The notes below the pieces were generated by a model, which was not told where the DNA came from, ran no database searches, and worked only from the letters and a program-made list of their open reading frames with translations. This document shows positions 63,701 to 64,000 of a DNA stretch of 64,000 nucleotides, piece by piece. Positions within the stretch are counted from its first letter, which is position 1. Each line of letters starts with the position of its first letter. Source of the DNA: Vespa crabro (taxonomy: Eukaryota; Arthropoda; Insecta; Hymenoptera; Vespidae); NCBI RefSeq assembly GCF_910589235.1, contig NC_060959.1, positions 882,501 through 946,500 of the forward strand, in the 5' to 3' direction. The position numbers and the translations under genes were made by a program.

Positions 63701-64000
63701 GCAATAACAATAACAATAATAAAAATAATAACAATAATAACAATAATATCAATAATAACAATAATAACAATAACAATAATAATAAGAATAATAACAACAA
63801 TAACAATAACAATAATAACAACATTAACAATAACAACAATAACAACAATAACAATAATAACAATAATAACAATTATAACAAAAATAACAATAACAACAAA
63901 AATAACAACAATAACAACAATAACAAAAATAACAATAATAACATTAATAACAATAATAACAATAATAACAATAATAACAATAACAATAACAATAATAACA

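Larger units (their letters stand above)
1..64000. repeat. (AAY)n simple-sequence satellite array with higher-order structure
   Basis: Every stretch of the window is made of AAC and AAT triplets with rare substitutions. G is nearly absent from this strand, so the array is strongly strand-asymmetric (A/C/T on +, T/G/A on -). Three levels are visible: the triplet; 6-bp and 9-bp sub-motifs set by the C/T choice at the third base; and landmark-bearing blocks of a few hundred bases to about 2 kb, ordered into units of about 7.7 kb and about 15 kb. The window starts and ends inside the array. Such arrays are typical of eukaryotic heterochromatin, which is inference here. No gene, RNA gene or transposon was found in any part. 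Confidence 0.97.
56801..64000. repeat. Higher-order unit 6: truncated and rearranged mosaic unit
   Basis: The start follows the 41.9-44.3 kb segment at an offset of 14895-14913 bp. From about 58.8 to 60.4 kb it matches the 38.2-39.8 kb type instead of continuing as at 44.65 kb. A slightly shorter P module follows at 60.40-62.44 kb, then a 352-bp tandem duplication (about 62.16-62.80 kb), a landmark copy at 62919 and a 135-bp tandem duplication near 63.43-63.70 kb. The last 330 bases match the block at 37.31-37.6 kb. The right edge cuts through the array. No gene is present. Confidence 0.82.

Noticed and set aside
1..64000. CRISPR array
   Set aside because: Direct repeats are present at many scales, but there are no unique spacers between constant repeats and no cas genes; the intervening sequence is the same triplet repeat.
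1..64000. Promoters (TATA-like AATATAAC, TATATTAAAA), replication origin consensus, CENP-B box
   Set aside because: A/T-rich matches are expected by chance throughout such sequence. The landmark AATATAACATTAATAAC recurs as a repeat component. A CENP-B box needs CG- and GG-containing sequence, which is absent.
1..64000. Transposable element, LTR or IS termini
   Set aside because: No inverted terminal repeats, no non-satellite sequence and no transposase or reverse transcriptase frame; all blocks are in direct orientation.
1..64000. tRNA, rRNA or structured ncRNA genes
   Set aside because: G on the + strand is too scarce to form the GC-paired stems such RNAs need, and no conserved core of any of them is visible on either strand.
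1..64000. Assignment to a species
   Set aside because: AAC/AAT repeats occur in many eukaryotes and no gene, transposon or known satellite family is present to anchor the window. A named organism would be a guess.

Overview
The whole 64 kb window is one satellite array with no recognisable gene. The + strand is built almost entirely from the triplets AAC and AAT (AAY). About two thirds of bases are A, nearly all the rest are C or T, and G is of the order of one base in a hundred (estimated by eye). I saw no sequence of normal complexity: no protein-coding gene, tRNA, rRNA, transposon, CRISPR array, promoter or terminator. The long open frames are a consequence of the triplet: on the minus strand the three frames of (AAY)n read Leu, Val/Ile and Cys/Tyr, and none can contain a stop while the register holds.

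The array is nevertheless highly structured. The C/T choice at each third position forms short sub-motifs (AATAAC; AATAATAAC; AACAACAAT; pure AAT). Rare fixed interruptions act as landmarks that recur in the same order: AGTAACGTTAATAAC, TTACGATAATAAC, TAGCAATAAGAAC, TTAGGATAAT, AAAATAAAATAATAAC and AACAAATAATAAC. Using the 20 copies of TTACGATAATAAC as rulers, the window divides into: an incomplete unit tail (1-3324); a shortened long-type unit (3325-12008); two tandem short-type units of 7807 and 7678 bp (12009-27493); two long-type units of 14412 and 14895 bp (27494-56800); and a truncated, rearranged mosaic unit (56801-64000). The long types differ from the short ones mainly by an extra block called here the P module, present near 9.3, 34.4, 49.5 and 60.4 kb. 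Superimposed are small tandem duplications (51, 54, 111, 135, 352 and about 1052 bp), deletions, and 18 perfect (AAT)n tracts of 38-61 bp.

The organisation (simple-sequence satellite, nested higher-order repeats of 7.7 and 15 kb, near-identical neighbouring copies) fits eukaryotic heterochromatin such as a centromere, pericentromere or sex chromosome. The sequence does not identify the species, because no gene or known family is present to anchor it. The alternative is that part of the layout reflects assembly of a very difficult repeat. No genes work together here; the content is repeat architecture and what it says about how the array grows by unequal exchange and slippage.
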